A stretch of 64,000 nucleotides of DNA. It comes from Henckelia pumila (Eukaryota; Streptophyta; Magnoliopsida; Lamiales; Gesneriaceae). Positions 61,061 to 64,000 of this stretch are shown here, in pieces. A model generated the notes under the pieces. The model searched no databases. It was given only the letters and a program-made list of their open reading frames with translations, and was not told the DNA's origin. Each line of letters starts with the position of its first letter. Positions within the stretch are counted from its first letter, which is position 1. The stretch lies in the NCBI RefSeq assembly GCF_033568475.1, contig NC_133123.1, forward strand, positions 137,166,242-137,230,241. Direction: 5' to 3'. A program made the position numbers and the translations under genes.

Positions 61061-62278
61061 ATGATTATCCCGGTTCGTTGCTTCACGTGTGGAAAGGTCC
61101 CCTATCAATTTTTGTAATCCTTTGTTTAGATTTACTGATGCCTAATTCTTCTGGTTCGAAGTTTGATTTTCTTGAAAAACTTTCGTTTAGGTGATTGGAA
61201 ACAAATGGGATATGTATCTTGACTTACTCCAGTCTGATTACACCGAAGGGTGAGTTTCTCTTGCAACCTGGTTAACGATTTGTTTCCTGTAGGAGGTCAA
61301 TTTAATGTACTGGTGTTGATTTTAACTCAAGTGCATATTTTCTTTGAAGTTATGATGTTCCCTTGTCTTTGGGTCGTAGTGTTAGAACTGCGGTTTGTTC
61401 CGGAAACGTAAAGGTTAAATTTTGATAAGCGAAAACAGAACCTTGGATATGGTATGTTGAGTGCGAACGAATATATGAAAAAGATTTTGGTGTTTTCTTG
61501 CCTTGCCCTTTTGCGCCAGCTCTCGAAACTGTATGATCTTGTTTTGTGTGAAAATATTGTGATTTTGGTAGAAGAGTGTGACAGGATTACATTTGTATAG
61601 GAAATTGTGGGTTGACTGGTTAGCTAAACTCGATTTAGCAGTCGTTGTATTGAGGATGAATTCTTTTGTACTTTATTTTCCGTATATGTTTTTTTACACA
61701 ATTTGAAGGTTAAGAAACAAATTTTGTTTGCAGCGATGCTCTAGACGCACTTATGCTGGTTCGGTACTGCTGCCGAAGAATGCTGATGACTCATGTTGAT
61801 CTCATCGAGAAGCTTCTGAACTATAATAGTCGGTGTCATCTCCCTCATCTTTAGTTCTCTCTTGCTTGCTTTCTATTCTTTGCTTTGACCTGGAGTTATT
61901 GATGCTAAAAGCGGTGAACATGTGTCCTGTCACTTAAAGTTTTTCTTTCTTTTAGAGGAATGTCATATGTAGTTGTTACAATCAATAAATTGCGGCTTGG
62001 ACCTATGCATATATGACAAACCACTTTGTAAGATGAACATTCAAACATGTGAAGTGAATTAAAAAGGCTTTTGCTGAAATTGATACACGGAGTGCTGACT
62101 TTTGAGAACTCATTAATCACCCAACACAAGTCACATTAAAGAATGCAGTTAATATGAGTTCTCGCTTATTGAATATGTTCAAGCTTTGTATGCTAAGAAA
62201 GATCCTTGAGCGTGTTCTCTGTTGTTGAAACTCATTTGGCTCTATCTTGCAGCTTTGGAGAAATCAGAGGGCAGTTGA
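61061..62278 (+). CDS. NRPB10: DNA-directed RNA polymerases I, II and III subunit RPABC5 (RPB10)
   Basis: Four exons, 61061-61096, 61191-61249, 61734-61828 and 62253-62278, join to exactly 71 aa and a TGA stop, the usual plant length. The zinc ligands are C7 and C10 ([14 protein letters not shown]) and C44/C45 (RYCCRRM). [12 protein letters not shown] is the conserved C-terminal helix. The protein is a small shared subunit at the core of the nuclear RNA polymerases and helps assemble the two largest subunits. All introns are GT-AG (94, 484 and 424 bp). The ATG fits the conserved MIIPVRC start. The last exon encodes only eight residues. Confidence 0.97.
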
Positions 62279-64000
62279 TGCAGCTTCTGCGTATTAATCG
62301 AATTTGCAAGTGTGAATCTCTTGGTGCATCCTTTTGTTTCCCTACAAATGGGAGGTTCATGTTGGCAGTGTAAAAGAACAATTATGTAAAAAATCTAGAA
62401 AGGTAGAGTGGTATTTGAACGCATAACCTTTCTAAGGAAACCAGCCATGAAATATAGCAAGTATTTTGTCTATCTTTTCCTGGCCCGTCTTCACTTGCTT
62501 ACGTCTTTGATTTCTGTTGATGCATCACTTTGCGTATGTGTAATTTCTTTACATTACGTTATATTTAAAGATAAATCTTTTAGGTTGTGTATGGATAGAT
62601 GTATTTCAAATCGACCAAATCAAAATGATATGCAGTACCGATTTTAATTTATAAATGAGGTGTGATTAATTCGGAAATCCTATTTTTGTTTTTTAAAAAT
62701 CATATAAATTAGTTTGTTTGGTGTGATTTCGATTAATTTATAAAAATGTACGAATAAATCATTTTTTTAAAATAAAATTGGATATTCTCATATCCATTTT
62801 TTATTAGATTTTTTGAAATAATTGAATTCTTATATCTATTTTCTGAAAGTTAAACTGAATTTTTCTTAATAAATTAAAATCTGCCAAAAACAAATTAAAC
62901 CTCCACGTAGGCAAATACAACTCGGTGGACTAATAATAATGATGTATAGCTTATTACGACTGCAATCAGGAAAGGAGCTGCAATCCGCAATTAATGTTCA
63001 CATGGATCAAATGGAAGATCTGTTGATCGAGGAATATCATTTACCGAGTGCTTTTTAAAGTTTCAATTGTATTTTCTATCATGAATAGCAAACGCCACAT
63101 TATATATATATATATGTGTGAAATGATACATGTTTAATGGGAAAATTAGCATTTTAGTCCTGTATGTTGGCTTTATTTTTGTTTTGGTCCTATATATTGG
63201 CTTGTTTTGGAAAAGATTCTGTAACTTTGTTTTTATTTTGTATTTAGTCCTACATGTTGATTGTTTTGGTTTTGGTCCTATAAGTTGACTTACTTTTTGA
63301 TTTTGGTCCTATACAAAGTTATGTTTTGAAAAAAAGTACAGGAATTTGGATTTTTTTTGAATTTGGTCCTATTAGTTGACTTGTTTTTTTTATTTTGATC
63401 ATGGAAAAGATACGGTTTTGACCAAATTAAGCTCGGTTAAGTTAGAATAAATGCCTATGTTTTTTATTTTAAAATAATATATTAAATTTAAAATTTAGAA
63501 GTTGATTTTCCAACTTCACCACTTAAGCTTTTATAATAAATATTTTTTTTATGATTTTATAATTAAATAAATTAGGTTTAAAATTTAGATGTTGACCTTC
63601 TAATTATTTTTTAAAATAATAATTATGTTCTAAAAGGTACAATAACTTGATTTTTTTTTGTATTTTTCCTCCGTCGCCGAAACTGGAGGGAGCAGCAAAA
63701 GTTTGCTTATTTGCAGTGTTCTAAAAGGCATGCTTAAGCGGCGATTAAGCGTGATAAAAGTGAAACATACCTAAAAAGCTCTGCTTTCGAGAAAAGCGGA
63801 ACAAAAAAAGTCAACCATAGTTGAAAACGATAAAAAAATATATTAGAGTGTTACTTTTTAAAAGAACGAAAGTATGTTTTAAATATATTTTTAGTTTTTA
63901 AGCTAATTTTGTTAATTTAGGTTGGAACTTATTTATATGATTATTAATAGGTGCTAAGTGGGCGAACACTTAGTGCCAAATAAATAAAAAAATCGAAGTT
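62279..64000. other. Downstream DNA with a TTTTGGTCCTATA minisatellite
   Basis: The RPB10 3' UTR begins here. At about 63140-63410, imperfect units of 35-50 bp centred on TTTTGGTCCTATA or TTTAGTCCTACA repeat at least six times. A short TA tract lies near 63101-63113. An open stretch at 62960-63057 ending in TAA has protein-like codons but no identity. No further gene is seen. Confidence 0.5.

Noticed and set aside
1-64000. tRNA and rRNA genes
   Set aside because: I looked for tRNA-like arms and rRNA cores and saw none; the only tRNA-related words are the retrotransposon primer sites. A covariance scan was not possible here.

Overview
The window is nuclear DNA of a flowering plant. The evidence is intron-rich genes with GT-AG introns, an AT-rich intergenic background, plant-only gene families (a VND-type NAC factor and a CYP716 cytochrome P450) and plant transposable elements. 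The retrotransposon's third ORF resembles ORFs I remember from Lamiales genomes, so an asterid of that order is a guess, not a demonstrated assignment.

Six host genes can be modelled with closed reading frames: a plant EDRF1-like protein (+, 2837-9245, 9 exons, 1448 aa); a CYP716-family P450 (-, 33818-32209, 3 exons, 476 aa); a VND7-like NAC transcription factor (-, 38154-36354, 3 exons, 304 aa); a J-domain protein with GPALPP/DUF3752-type motifs (-, 56792-51772, 11 exons, 572 aa); a single-exon protein of unknown function (-, 59027-58491, 178 aa); and the RNA polymerase subunit RPB10 (+, 61061-62278, 4 exons, 71 aa). They have no obvious shared pathway and look like ordinary unlinked plant genes. 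A TATA-preceded foldback at 31743-31866 is a candidate MIRNA locus.

The rest is mostly mobile DNA. From left to right: a truncated LTR (1-1612); AT-rich repeats with two opposed Helitron-like ends (near 12.5 kb); a small CACTA element with TSD TCA (12708-13391); an 11-kb Ty1/copia element on the minus strand (13846-25016) that carries a large third ORF after RNase H; a complete solo LTR of the same family as the left-edge LTR, with TSD AAACG (26513-28512); a TRIM-like array with TSD GAAGC in the P450 upstream region (34253-35059); a Harbinger-like MITE (40034-40960); a decayed CACTA relic with a Ulp1-type protease pseudogene (43958-48026); and nested foldbacks near 59.6 kb.

A foldback family sits inside (TA)n microsatellites at three places (25.2, 48.5 and 57.2 kb), like the microsatellite-seeking Micron elements of rice. 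The best leads are this family, the copia third ORF, the MIRNA-like hairpin, the double-hairpin CACTA element, and a lysine-to-methionine change in the NAC DNA-binding signature.
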